From Plazaster borealis (Eukaryota > Echinodermata > Asteroidea > Forcipulatida > Labidiasteridae): DNA of 64,000 bases. The DNA lies in the NCBI GenBank assembly GCA_021014325.1, contig CM037467.1, positions 13,789,273 through 13,853,272 on the forward strand, in the 5' to 3' direction. Positions 23,601 through 32,408 of this stretch are shown one piece after another. Below the pieces are notes generated by a model. The model saw only the letters and a list, made by a program, of their open reading frames with translations, had not been told where the DNA came from and did not search any database. Numbering within the stretch: position 1 is the stretch's first letter; each line of letters starts with the position of its first letter. The position numbers were made by a program, and so were the translations under genes.

Positions 23601-26600
23601 TAACCAGTTTTTAACTGTTTACAGCCATAGAAGTTATGGTGGTTTTTTGTTAAATCATTCTTTTCAGAACTGTTGCCTATTTGTGTACCAGATAATTGAT
23701 AGTCAAGTTTTGCTTAGTCTTGCCCTTTGCATTGCCACATTTGTTTTTCTGTCTTGTCTTGTTTTTTGTTTGTTTTTCTCCATTGAGTGGGTGCAGTGGG
23801 AAAGCCTCTCGACAAGTTTCTTAGCTTTTTAGGGCAATCCCTCAGGCCTGCATCTCTGTTTCAGTGGTGTCTGTGTTTTGTCTTTTTATTTATGTACGTC
23901 TTGTTTCCAGGTTCTCCTGTGTTTTTCGCTTTCCTGTTTATTTTTTTCCCCTTTGAATTTTAATGTATTTTTACTGATTACTGTATTGCCTGATATATTT
24001 TCTCATAAATAAATAAACAAATAAATTACCTGATGGGTGCTCCTGAGTCCTATTCGCTGGTTCCGAAGAAATTTCTGGTTGAGAACCATCTTTTTATAGA
24101 ACATCACCGTCACGTCCACTTGGAAGTCGTTTGCATTCATGGCAACAAAATTGTTGTTTGTCACATTGTAGGTAGACTGAACAGAAAGTAAACAACTTGG
24201 TTGAAAGTCTATAATGTATCTTAATGTTCAGATAACAAAATAACATTTTTCTGCAAAACAAAGCAGTCCCCCAGCTTTTTCACTAGTCCATACTTTCCAT
24301 TCAGTAGGGATGCATTTCAACACTGAACTAGCCAGCCGGACCCCTTAGAGAAAAGTTTGACTGGTCCTTAGGTGTTTTAACTGGCATTTGGCCAATGGAC
24401 CACTGTTAAGGGAGAACGCTGCACAGGCTTGGTGGTCACAAGTGACGGCTTAAATCTGATTTCCTCAGACTAGAGACAGTGTTGCTACGGCAAGCTTTCA
24501 TGTAGTTATGTAAGAGACTGCGAACATCAACATGGTTTCCTTAACTTTTTTGGTGACTAGCCAGCAGGACCAGTTAGCTTGTCATTTCACTAGTCCGTCA
24601 GCTTTTTCACTGGTCCGTCAGCTTTTTTACTAGACAATAATTTAAATGAAATAGGGATGCTTTTCCAACGCTGAGTTAGCCAGTTGGACCACATTGAGTG
24701 AATTTTGACTGGTCCTCATGTGTTTTTACTGGCATTTGGCCAGCGGACCACTGTAAAGGGAGAATGCTGATCAATGAATACACAATTCTGAATTAATATG
24801 GCACAATGGTACAAGGCTTTTGCCCATCTGAAGGTTGCTACACAAAAGCTTACATCGAACCATGTGATGTAGCACTAGCAACACTACCTTTAGTCTTGGG
24901 AATTCAAATTTATACGATCACTTGTGACTAAGAATGTCAGTGTACCAGAAACTATTCGAATCTAACTCTCAACGGCTTGTTGGGCCGTACTAACCACAAC
25001 GATTTGTTCAACCATATTTTCTGTCAAGTGTCAAGTAGATTCATCAAATACAATCAGACATGAGACTTACTTGTAATGTCATGAAACATCTGTTTCCGGT
25101 AACGTTCAGATCAACGTACAACGTTGTGACGTTGTCTTGGACGACATCGACAGAGCGTGGAATGAGAAGAGCACTGAGAACACCTGCTAATGTTATACAG
25201 ACGATGAAGGACAAAGAGACGTACAACCACCTGATAACAAAGATAATATATTGTAACCAAAAATTTGAATCAAATATTTATCATATTTATCTCAACTCAT
25301 CAGGCCTTATAACTCCAGTCGAGCTGGTCTTCATTCAGCAAGTCAATATCTTCTGACCAAACCGAGATCTTATCGTTCCTGGGGAGATAGATCTTAGTAT
25401 TGCTGTCCCTCGTCTTTGGAACACTCAGCCTTCCTCATAACATTCGCTCTATTTCATCCCTTAACTCCTTCAAAACATCCCTCAAAACCCACCTCATGAC
25501 AGTTGCCTACAACAGCACAGTTTAAATTTAGATGTCTTGTTGTTTCTTTCTGTAATTTCTATTTTATTGTCGCACCTTGAGAGGCTAATTGTTAGGTGGA
25601 TACGTTTCACTTTACAAGTGTTATAATAATATTACTATTAAAATAAATATCAAAGTTCTAGAAAGGCAACATACTCTGTGCCCCTTGTCTTCCATTACCA
25701 CTACTTTGAAAGGTTCATGTCGACATAAGAAAAGAAGCGTTGTGTTTGAAATGGAATACTTACGTTCTACGAGGTTTTAAAGCGTTGTGTTTGAGATGGA
25801 ATACTTACGTTCTACGAGGTTTTAAAGCGTTGTGTTTGAGATGGAATACTTACGTTCTACGAGGTTTTAAAGCGTTGTGTTTGAGATGGAATACTTACGT
25901 TCTACGAGGTTTTAAAGCGTTGTGTTTGAGATGGAATACTTACGTTCTACGAGGTTTTAAAGCGTTGTGTTTGAGATGGAATACTTACGTTCTACGAGGT
26001 TTTAAAGCGTTGTGTTTGAGATGGAATACTTACGTTCTACGAGGTTTTAAAGCGTTGTGTTTGAGAAGGAATACTTACGTTCTACGAGGTTTTAAAGCGT
26101 TGTGTTTGAGATGGAATACTTACGTTCTACGAGGTTTTAAAGCGTTGTGTTTGAGATGGAATACTTACGTTCTACGAGGTTTTAAACGATCGTCTCTGTA
26201 AGGAATAAGTGCAACAAGATCATCCTCTTGGCCTGTTAAGAAAAAAAGGACAATTTTCATTTTAGGACAGGACACTTCCAAGTTCATAACTCAAAACTGT
26301 TGGTTGTACAAACCATAATAATAATATTGACAATATATTAATATCATCGACAGTGACAGTGCATAATGAAGGAACCAGGGATGAGAAGACAATAGGCCTT
26401 CATTATTCCTAACCCTCCTAAGTCCTCCAAAATCAACCGGGCTGGAGGATTTTGGAGGATTGAGGCACGTTTGCAAGTTTACCATTGAGTGATGATGGTG
26501 GATTGAGGGAAGAGGCATAATAAAGTCTGGATGATTATGGAGGATTGAGAAAGCATGGCTGAAGGAGATGTATGAGGATTTTGGAGGATTGAGGAAGGTC

Positions 26601-27585
26601 AATTTGTTTGTACATAACACTGGAAGGATTGCTTTTGTAGGGCTGCACAAATATAACGATAGTTGGTGCATGTTATTTCATTTGACCAATAAACTGGTTG
26701 TTATCACTACCATTAATACAGCAGAATGGTAAAGTTTTGACAATACATGTTTGAAATTTGGGCTACTAAAACTTCCTAAGGGCAAGTGAAATACACACTT
26801 TACTAGCCCGGTAGGCTACTTTTTCAAAAGCTTAATGGGATCAAGTATAGTTTTGAAATTGGAACCTACTGTTTGTTTCAATCCTATATAGTTGTAGATA
26901 TAGACCTTAAAATTAACCTGTAAAAATGTCATTTCAAAAGGTGGTAGATTTTTTGAGGTATTGCCAAAAATCTTGAGCAGTTATGTCCACGCAGGAAGAA
27001 TAATCTGCAACTGGAATACACTAATCTGAGAAACTTCACTACAGTTACACTTCTCAGATTCAAATTTTTGGGGCAAAAACTTATATCTTTTTCCATAACA
27101 GCCGTACTTCTAAGTGAAAAGTTTCCCAAAATGCTGTACTTCTTACCATGTAAGTTTTTATTGCCATTAATTTTCAGAGTCATCACCAAACGTATACAGG
27201 CCTGAATAAATGCATTTTCCGAAATCCATTTTTAAGAAATTATTCCTTTTTTGGCAGTACATTTTCAGAACATGACAGAGACCAGAGTGATTGATGTCTA
27301 CGGTTCAGATGATGGAAGATATTTACCTCTTGGAATTTTTCCAGTTCCTTTGCACGTCGGGCACGTTAGGCCACTGCTCAACTCTTCATAAGAGTACGAA
27401 GGGCTTCTATAATTCACCGACGGTGGGATACTATTAGCGTTCTCTTCTCTCTGTTCATTGGTGGTGTTCGAGTCCATGTGGTCGATCGATGAATAAGTGT
27501 GACCGCATGGGGATGCTGAATTGAGTAGAGGCGTGTTCTTTCCACTAACGGCTCCCATGATATCTGGTGAAATGTCACCACTCAT
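20681..27585 (-). CDS. TMEM106: TMEM106 family lysosomal membrane protein, complete, 7 coding exons, 294 aa
   Basis: Type II late-endosome/lysosome membrane protein; the vertebrate members are TMEM106A/B/C. Coding exons (minus): 27585-27327, 26232-26169, 25230-25071, 24176-24030, 22740-22694, 22065-22012, 20834-20681. The phases match throughout (885 nt). Landmarks: a cytosolic CPTCKGTGKIPRG zinc-binding-like motif (75-87, human CPTCQGTGRIPRG), VALIPYRDDRLKPRRT, one membrane segment (about 109-131) ending in IPRSVDV, and a lumenal domain with glycosylation sequons (NVT, NIT). Two conserved Cys lie in DYCTP and RIDCN, the pair disulfide-linked in TMEM106B. Length is close to human TMEM106B (274 aa). 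I cannot say which paralogue it corresponds to; an invertebrate single copy is likely. Intron 2 begins with a splice-site minisatellite. A non-coding first exon may lie near 30241. Confidence 0.95.
21180..21230. repeat. Poly(C) run
   Basis: A run of about 13 C near 21211-21224 lies in the last TMEM106 intron. Length errors are likely in such a run. Confidence 0.5.
21593..21960. mobile_element. TTAA-type MITE in TMEM106 intron 6/7 region
   Basis: The ends are CTTAAAGGAACGTTACAGAACTGG and its near complement, CCAATTCTGTAATGTTCCTTTAAC, with TTAA at both borders. It is an internally diverged member of the TTAA group. Confidence 0.55.
24300..24990. repeat. Nested repeats in TMEM106 intron 3
   Basis: A block of about 125 bp with TAGGGATGC, ACTGGCATTTGGCCA and GGACCACTGT occurs at 24305-24425 and again at 24650-24770. 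Around and between these copies are halves of the foldback element also seen at 10063-10440 (TTCCTCAGACTAGAGACAG; CATCTGAAGGTTGCTA; TTAGTCTTGGGAATTC). One element has therefore inserted into or duplicated with the other. Confidence 0.5.
25350..25640 (+). mobile_element. LINE 3' end remnant
   Basis: Translation gives degenerate VPRLWNTQPSS and SFKTSLKTHLM-type words, the usual C-terminal tail of non-LTR retrotransposon ORF2 proteins. They are followed by GCACCTTGAGAGGC and an AATAATATTACTATT tail. Stops interrupt it. It lies in TMEM106 intron 2. Confidence 0.5.
25737..26186 (-). repeat. TMEM106: 45-bp minisatellite: ten units, each carrying the TMEM106 exon 2 splice donor
   Basis: Exactly 450 bp, ten units of 45 bp, nearly identical. 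On the minus strand each unit reads exon-like TTTAAAACCTCGTAGAAC, then GTAAGTATTCCATCTC, then CAAACACAACGC. The unit next to the exon (26186-26142) supplies the true end of exon 2 (26169) and its donor. The other nine lie in the intron. Only two unit variants are seen, a GAAATGG at the distal end and a GAGAAGG near 26065. Reading past the first donor gives TAA at once after RRT. The open frame on the plus strand (15-residue repeats) has no other support as a gene. Confidence 0.95.
26390..26600. repeat. Imperfect GGAGGATTTTGGAGGATTGAGG repeats
   Basis: Several scattered copies of GGAGGATT and TTGAGG words lie in TMEM106 intron 1. No function is visible. Confidence 0.4.
26905..27205. mobile_element. 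TTAA-family MITE fragment in TMEM106 intron 1
   Basis: It shares TGTCATTTCAAAAGGTGGTAG, TTATGTCCACGCAGGAAGAA and TTCTCAGATTCAAATTTTTG with copies at 37430-37705, 48327-48702 and 54237-54658. Confidence 0.55.
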
Positions 27586-27965
27586 GTTTTATGGCCTATC
27601 ATGACAAAAACAGTTTTTATAAATCCCTTTTTCTGGTTTTCTGGTGGGAGTTTCTTATTCTAAAACAAACAAAACAGCCTCTCCCTCAGATATTTGACTG
27701 CAACTTCTGGAGACATTATACTAAAAATGTATTCTTTTCTTGAGTCAACTATGGGTGGCTTTTGTTAGAAAATGTATGAGTCCAAGTTACTAAACCACGA
27801 TCACTGCTTTATCCTTCTTTTGGCTTTATTTAAATATCATCCCAGTGAATTTAAAATCACAAAAATTGTGCAAAAAAAAAAATGTACATTCCCTTATAAT
27901 GAAAACATGTAATTAATCATGACATAAACCTTCATTTCATTCATTAATTTCATTTTATTTATTAA

Positions 27966-28235
27966 ATCTAGTTGTAAAGCCAAGGTTTCTCAGAAAAGCA
28001 AACTTAATCACTATACATAGCCGGCCAAAAAAACCCATGGAGAGAAGACAAAGAAGGAAGTTTCAGTTTCAGATGTGGGAGGGAAACCCCAGATAATTAT
28101 TCCAGGAAAAAAACATGCAATAATCAGGTAGGGATTAAAAACACAATCCACTAGCCCCGGACCGGATTTGAACCGGGGTCCTAGAGGTGGAAGACGAGGG
28201 AAAGATACTACACCAACCCGACCACCTTTCACAAG
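27966..28235 (-). mobile_element. tRNA-derived SINE, same family as 14190-14425
   Basis: In reverse complement it reads the tRNA-like head with B box GGTTCAAATCC (plus-strand GGATTTGAACC at 28164-28174). The body contains GGGGTTTCCCTCCCACATCT and CTTCTTTGTCTTCTCTCCATGG. Confidence 0.65.
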
Positions 28236-28796
28236 CTTACATCCAGTAAATACTGTTTTGAAAGGGAGAATCTGTCAAAAATGCTCAAAATAAAGTTTAG
28301 GGCCACAAACCCTTTTTATTTTTAGGTTTTTCAAACCGATATTTGAAAACTTTCTTGGTTTACCGACTAAAGTTTTATCATCCTGAAGAAAAAGCAACAA
28401 ACGCCTACAAAAATTGAGAAATAAATAGACAAAATGGAAAATCTGAAAGAATGTCAAATCCAACTTCCACTTCTTCTTCATTCAATCATATAGGACTTCA
28501 TGTATGACTTAAAAGTATGTATTGTTAACTTATTATATTATTTACAAGGTAAGTGTATATCTTGCCGGTACTGGCTTTCTTTTTGTAAACTATATTTAAA
28601 AGCTATCAAATCATAATTATAGCGCCCTCTAACATACACAAGTAGCCGACACTGACTTATTATGATATTAATTAAGCTGCCTGGTTTTTCGCCCACAGAC
28701 TCAGCCGAAAGAAAACTGTAAACCATCCCACTTTGCAGTCAACACACTGCACCTTTAAGACCTTTAATGGTATTTTTTCCAAATGTTTACATCCGT

Positions 28797-28871
28797 CACC
28801 TCCTGGAGGTACATGGGCGTAGGGCCAAGGATCGGAGGAAGTCCAGAGTATTGGCACTATTAATGGGGCTA
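28797..28871. mobile_element. Solo right end of the long-arm foldback element
   Basis: This 75-bp segment CACCTCCTGGAGGTACATGG...ACTATTAATGGGGCTA matches the right terminus of the element at 29322-30063. The rest of the arm is missing. Confidence 0.65.
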
Positions 28872-28907
28872 CCCCAAAATAAGAATCTTCTTCTTTTATT
28901 AATTAAT

Positions 28908-29042
28908 AATTGACTCCCACATTTAAATGGACCTATAATTACCGTTTCTTTTTGCTGATTTGTGGCTCCTTGGAATTTTAAATCCCAGAAGGAGCCACTC
29001 TAAAGAAACCAAGGAAAGATCCATTTAAATAAGGGAGTCCAT
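28908..29042. mobile_element. Palindromic MITE
   Basis: The arms are TGACTCCCACATTTAAATGGA and its near complement (TCCATTTAAATAAGGGAGTCC). The centre pairs TTTGTGGCTCCTTGG with AAGGAGCCACTCTAAAG. Confidence 0.55.
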
Positions 29043-29321
29043 TTTACATTAATAAAAGCAGAATATTCTTATGTCCGAAACTGTAAATGTAAAATAATAA
29101 TAATAATAATAATAACAAGTTCTTATATAGGCCTAGCGCATTTTACAATAAACGTCTCAATGCGCTTTACATTAGTGCCCTGGTCATTGGGCCAATAACA
29201 TTCCTTCAACCTTTCTCAGCTCCCTGGGGATATACAACCCTGGGCAACCGTGGCGCTCCGAAGGCTTTTTCAAACACAATATCAACCTCTACCCTCGCAG
29301 GTACCCATTTATACCCCTGCA

Positions 29322-30063
29322 TAGCCCCATTAATAGTGCCAATTCTCTGGACTTCCTCCGATCCTTGGCCCTACGCCCACGTACCTCCAGGAGGTGACAT
29401 TTGTTTTCGAAAAGAAACGCACGTTTTTATGCCGAGATTTTTTCCCCAGTTGTCACTTATTGTAGCTCATTTGTGGACAGCACATTAATTCGAAAAAGAG
29501 CTCACTCGTTTTGGTGTAATTTATGAAAAAAATCGGCGGCGTTACTGACACGGTTTGACTGCCCGGCTTCCGCGATTTTGCTTATGCGCTATGGTCTTGG
29601 TGCAAGACGTTTCTCGTTTACCTTTCACGCACAGCGCGGCCGATGACCCGCTCATTCAACTCGCCAATAGCGCGCGCCACGAACACCTGATTTTAGCCCA
29701 CGAACCGCCCCCCGCACGCTATTGGCGAGTTGAATGAGCGGGTCGTCGGCGCTGTGCGTGAAAGGTAAGCGAAAGCGTCTTGCACCAAGACCATAGCGCA
29801 TAAGCAAAATCGCGGAAGCCGGGCAGTCAAACCGTGTCAGTAACGCCGCCGATTTTCTTCATAAATTACACCAAAACGAGTGAGCTCTTTTTCGAATTAA
29901 TGTGCTGTCCACAAATGAGCTACAATAAGTGACAACTGGGGAAAAAATCTCGGCATAAAAACGCGAGTTTCTTTTCGAAAACAAATGTCACCTCCTGGAG
30001 GTACGTGGGCGTAGGGCCAAGGATCGGAGGAAGTCCAGAGAATTGGCACTATTAATGGGGCTA
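29322..30063. mobile_element. 742-bp long-arm foldback transposon, copy 1, with 9-bp target duplication
   Basis: Arms of about 350 bp (29322-29672 and 29717-30063) are near-perfect inverted repeats. They start and end TAGCCCCATTAATAGTGCC / GGCACTATTAATGGGGCTA. The element is flanked by ACCCCTGCA at 29313-29321 and 30064-30072. It encodes no transposase; the small ORFs in its GC-rich centre are palindromic artefacts. Long terminal inverted repeats with 9-bp duplications fit Mutator-like elements best, but the superfamily is an inference. Confidence 0.85.
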
Positions 30064-30240
30064 ACCCCTGCACAACTTGCACAAACATTTACAAAATGTA
30101 GAGTTACATACAAACGAAAACACAGCACACCCACGACAATGTCGACACAGGCTTATCTATCTGGATGTGAAGATTGATACTTGTTTGTGATTTTACCACT
30201 AAAACTCTTATTCTTACTAAGAAGAGTCTTAGTCTCTTAC

Positions 30241-30420
30241 CTCTGCTCTGGCTTGAAATCTAGCCATTCGACGGGACTTTCGGTCAGACAATATCGATTA
30301 TTACACGTCGAAGGACATCTCGGCTATAGAGCATTTGTTGAGCAAGGACCAGAACCCAGACAGATCGCACGGTTCGATCACACACGCAGTGATTGATGCA
30401 TCAGGGTCTTACGACACAAA
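30241..30420 (-). promoter_or_regulatory. TMEM106: Possible non-coding first exon and promoter of TMEM106
   Basis: A donor CCAGAGCAGAG/GTAAGA is present at 30241/30240, preceded by CpG-richer sequence (30260-30430). The TMEM106 start codon lies 2.7 kb downstream with no other candidate 5' exon noticed. A TGTAC-rich run sits upstream (30450-30520). Transcript evidence would be needed; this is inference. Confidence 0.3.
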
Positions 30421-30449
30421 CACGCAATAGCATCGCTGTTTGCACTTCA

Positions 30450-30520
30450 ATGTGTACTGTACATTGTACTGCAATGTACTGTACATACATGTCCTGTACA
30501 TACATGTACATGTACCGACG
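30450..30520. repeat. TGTAC/ACATG-rich simple repeat
   Basis: Repeated ATGTACTGTACAT words, many self-complementary. A shorter similar cluster lies at 57130-57165, also between gene starts. Confidence 0.5.
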
Positions 30521-31246
30521 GCGTGTACCCATTCATTACCATCCGCTGCAGTGCTACAGGGTACCATACCACTTTTGTTATCGGCCAGGCGTTAAACACA
30601 AGCGCCTTGTTATTACGTAAGCGACTGGCACCAGACGACATTACTTAAAGGGGCAGTCTACCATTTTACAAAATAGTAATCATTATTTGATGACATAAGT
30701 TTCTCATGTTGTGTGAAATTTTTAACAATTCGTGTGAAACCAAAAGAGAGCAGACTGTTTTACTCTCCAAGCTTTGGTGTTTGGTGACAAGTATTGGTTA
30801 CATTTTCATAGGTCCTTTTCGAAACCACATCGAAAAATATGTCACTCAAAGCACATCTTATCCAGCATGTATGTATATAGAGTAGCCTTTCTATACTTCC
30901 CATTTAATTAATTTTTATCAAAATGAGGCCAAAGGGCAAAATAGTCTGGGACAATCTTTGGTGCATTGATAATCACATGATTTTATTGATATGGAAGACA
31001 GGAAACATGACTAAAATAGCAGTGTGATAAAGGGGCATAGAAATAAAATTATCCACAAACTCTTTTTTTCCATATTTTTGAGAAATTGTGAAGTGTTTTT
31101 ATTCAGAAATATCAATGTATGTACAACACCATAATAATAACTTCAACAATCAACACATTGTAGATGGGTAGTTCATTTAACTCCCTAATCAAGTTAATAC
31201 TCTGAACTTTATAACCCTAGAAACAAAATACTTTAAACAAAACACA

Positions 31247-31395
31247 TTAAAGGGGCTACGTCATCATGCTCAAAGCAGGCCTGTGGCTGTACATGGAATT
31301 ATGAACCCAGTTACAGCGGTGCATTCACGATACGTTCATAATGCCATTTACAGCCACACAGGCCTGCTTTACTCATGACAACACAGCCCCTTTAA
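31247..31395. mobile_element. TTAA-bounded palindromic MITE, 149 bp
   Basis: The ends TTAAAGGGGCT and AGCCCCTTTAA lie at 31247 and 31395. Inside, CAAAGCAGGCCTGTGGCTGTA pairs with CAGCCACACAGGCCTGCTTT. The TTAA ends suggest piggyBac- or Kolobok-type target use. Half copies lie at 18720-18800 and 46915-47060. Confidence 0.65.
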
Positions 31396-31555
31396 AACAC
31401 ATCGCTCTCACCATGGAGGTTTCTTCCTCCATGCTCTCACAATCAGTACAAAAATAATTTGTTATTATAGAACACCAGGGGCAAATGTTGTTAAGTTATT
31501 TAAAAACAATAACAAAAGAAAATTAGCTGTTGCATGTTTACCAACCAAGTGATTT

Positions 31556-31845
31556 GGGCCCAATTTCATACAGCCTGTAAGCAGACGTTTTCTGCTTACG
31601 GAGAAACCCTCAGCACAGTTTCTATTTCATAAACACTGCTAACCATAAGCAAAGCAAAAGGCATGCTTGAATGCCAGCGATTCTTGTAAGCAGATGAGCA
31701 ATGCAAATCCATTGTGAATGCCCACATGCTGTTAAATATTCTTGATCATTTATGAAGTACATTTCTGCTCACGCATGTTCGTCTGCTACAGTAAGCACAC
31801 CAATTTGTTTACCAGTCAAAAGATTTATGAAATTGGGTCACATTG
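31556..31845. mobile_element. Foldback MITE, CCCAATTTCATA family
   Basis: The ends are GGGCCCAATTTCATACAGCC and ATTTATGAAATTGGGTC. The internal AAGCAGACGTTTTCTGCTTA is a small hairpin. It is a variant of the 20478-20668 group. Confidence 0.5.
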
Positions 31846-31998
31846 TATAAATGCAATAATTATAAATAGTCTTAATTTTATTTATTTATTTTGAGGGTTT
31901 TTCTCAATACGTCATAAGCTTTCTTAATAGCCAATTTAAATCTCACAATAAAGAAAGTAAAGTCGATCTTTGACAGACGAGGTGCTTTTCCAAAACCT

Positions 31999-32136
31999 GG
32001 GGTCTATTTCACAAAACTCTTCCTAACTTGGGACTAGTCCTAGGCAATGCTAAGAGATAGGACTAGTCTTAAGTTAAGACCAGTTACTGGTCCTAACTTC
32101 AGACTAGGCTTATCTCTTTGTGAAATCAGCCCCATG
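31999..32136. mobile_element. Second copy of the GACTAGTCC palindromic MITE
   Basis: GGGGTCTATTTCACAAAACT...GGGACTAGTCCTAGGCAATGC matches 17413-17590. The right arm is shortened (CTCTTTGTGAAATCAGCCCC). Confidence 0.65.
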
Positions 32137-32212
32137 GCTCAGGCTCAGAGCTCTGTTTGATGTTGGGAAATCTGTGCAAAATGTGCACTGCTCTAAAGTT
32201 GGTGGAAGAGCC

Positions 32213-32408
32213 CAAACCCAAGCTAGAGCCGGGGCCAGAGCCAGAGCCAGCAACCCAAGCCAGAGCCAAAGTCAGAGCCCGCGCCCAAGCCAAAGCCAGA
32301 GCCAAAGCCAGAGCCAGAGCCAAAGCCAGAGCAAAAGCCAGAGCCCGGGCCCAAGCCAGAGCCTGAGCCCAAGCCAGAGCAAGAGCCAGAGCCAGAGCAA
32401 GAGCCCAT
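32213..32408. repeat. GAGCCA hexamer microsatellite
   Basis: About 195 bp of imperfect (AGAGCC/AAAGCC)n. It is open in several frames on both strands only because the period is a multiple of three. Degenerate related sequence (GGAGCCTGAGCCGAATCC) recurs near 34770. Confidence 0.8.

Larger units (their letters stand above)
27586..30240. other. Upstream region or 5' intron of TMEM106
   Basis: No coding exon seen. It contains a SINE in minus orientation (27966-28235), a solo end of the long foldback element (28797-28871), a palindromic MITE (28908-29042), a TAATAATAA-type repeat tail (29090-29180) and the full foldback element (29322-30063). A donor site at 30241/30240 on the minus strand suggests that this stretch may be the first intron. 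Confidence 0.4.

Noticed and set aside
25737..26186. Possible CRISPR-like direct repeats
   Set aside because: Units are contiguous with no spacers and overlap a eukaryotic exon border: a minisatellite.
25740..26201. Plus-strand 153-aa frame made of 15-residue repeats
   Set aside because: It is the 45-bp TMEM106 minisatellite read on the wrong strand; the period is a multiple of three, so any stop-free unit stays open.
29555..29737. Small GC-rich ORF in the foldback element
   Set aside because: It sits in the palindromic centre and is not conserved in frame in the second copy; no transposase features.
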